NCBI GenBank assembly: GCA_030706665.1
Contig: JAUZOB010000042.1
Location: 1-15,634 of the forward strand
Direction: 5' to 3'
Source of the DNA: Bacteroidota bacterium
GTDB lineage: Bacteria > Bacteroidota > Bacteroidia > Bacteroidales > Prolixibacteraceae
Length of the DNA: 15,634 bases
Shown here: positions 15,612-15,634 of the stretch, one piece after another
Numbering within the stretch: the stretch's first letter is position 1
How the letters are laid out: every line of letters starts with the position of its first letter
Translations under genes and position numbers: made by a program
Notes under the pieces: generated by a model
The model's database searches: none
What the model saw: the letters and a program-made list of their open reading frames with translations, nothing else
What the model was told of the DNA's origin: nothing

Positions 15612-15634
15612 TTAGGCAGGTCTTCTGACTTCTC
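15612..15634 (-). ncRNA. Cobalamin riboswitch, 3' end only
   Basis: The minus strand reads GAAGTCAGAAGACCTGCC at the window edge, which matches the conserved B12-box 3' end of cobalamin riboswitches. The aptamer core, including the GCCACTG region and most stems, lies beyond the window, so class and completeness cannot be judged. It sits about 115 nt upstream of btuB on the same strand. In this family, B12 or adenosylcobalamin binding usually lowers expression of uptake genes. Between it and the start hairpin a small stem GGCT/AGCC (15552-15564) is also visible. Confidence 0.82.

Overview
The window is AT-rich chromosomal DNA from a member of the Bacteroidota, most likely the order Bacteroidales. 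The support is a BtuB/BtuG-type cobalamin surface-uptake pair, a lipoprotein with a charged export-signal-like stretch after its lipobox Cys, a secreted protease with a type IX (Por) sorting tail, and start codons preceded by A/T-rich leaders, mostly without Shine-Dalgarno sequences. I cannot assign genus or species. No insertion sequence, CRISPR array, rRNA, tRNA or phage gene was seen. Eight protein genes are well supported: one on the plus strand and seven on the minus strand.

Layout from left to right. Positions 1-752 hold no convincing gene, only stop-riddled protein-like stretches that may be a decayed gene. A membrane-anchored calcineurin-like metallophosphoesterase (783-1994, plus) converges on, and overlaps by 20 bp, a large outer-membrane protein (1975-4872, minus) that joins an HExxH metallopeptidase-like domain, a TolB-like propeller and a C-terminal beta-barrel-like region. 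After 715 bp of non-coding DNA comes a secreted trypsin-fold (lysyl-endopeptidase-like) protease with a type IX sorting domain (5588-7747, minus). It is followed by a CPA2 cation/proton antiporter with a universal-stress-protein-like cytoplasmic tail (7946-10132, minus). A 398-bp spacer between the antiporter and the aroC terminator carries several palindromes.

The right half consists of two minus-strand transcription units, each closed by a good intrinsic terminator. A SlyD-type FKBP prolyl isomerase with a Cys-rich tail is followed after 20 bp by chorismate synthase (slyD-aroC, terminator at 10531-10563). At the right edge, the 3' end of a cobalamin riboswitch (15612-15634, truncated by the window) precedes btuB (13575-15497) and btuG (12475-13557), closed by a terminator at 12422-12456. 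As a unit, B12 would repress synthesis of its own outer-membrane receptor: BtuG would capture the vitamin at the surface and BtuB would import it with TonB energy. The leader between riboswitch and btuB has a start-proximal hairpin whose loop is complementary to an upstream leader segment, a candidate expression platform.

Most genes belong to recognisable families. I see no clear new multi-gene system. The items most worth follow-up are the btuB leader architecture, the peptidase-propeller-barrel protein, the GC-rich inverted repeat in the metallophosphoesterase 3' end, and the palindromes upstream of the antiporter. Two computed open frames (btuB and the large outer-membrane protein) begin at in-frame TTG codons; I moved both to the ATG two or three codons downstream.
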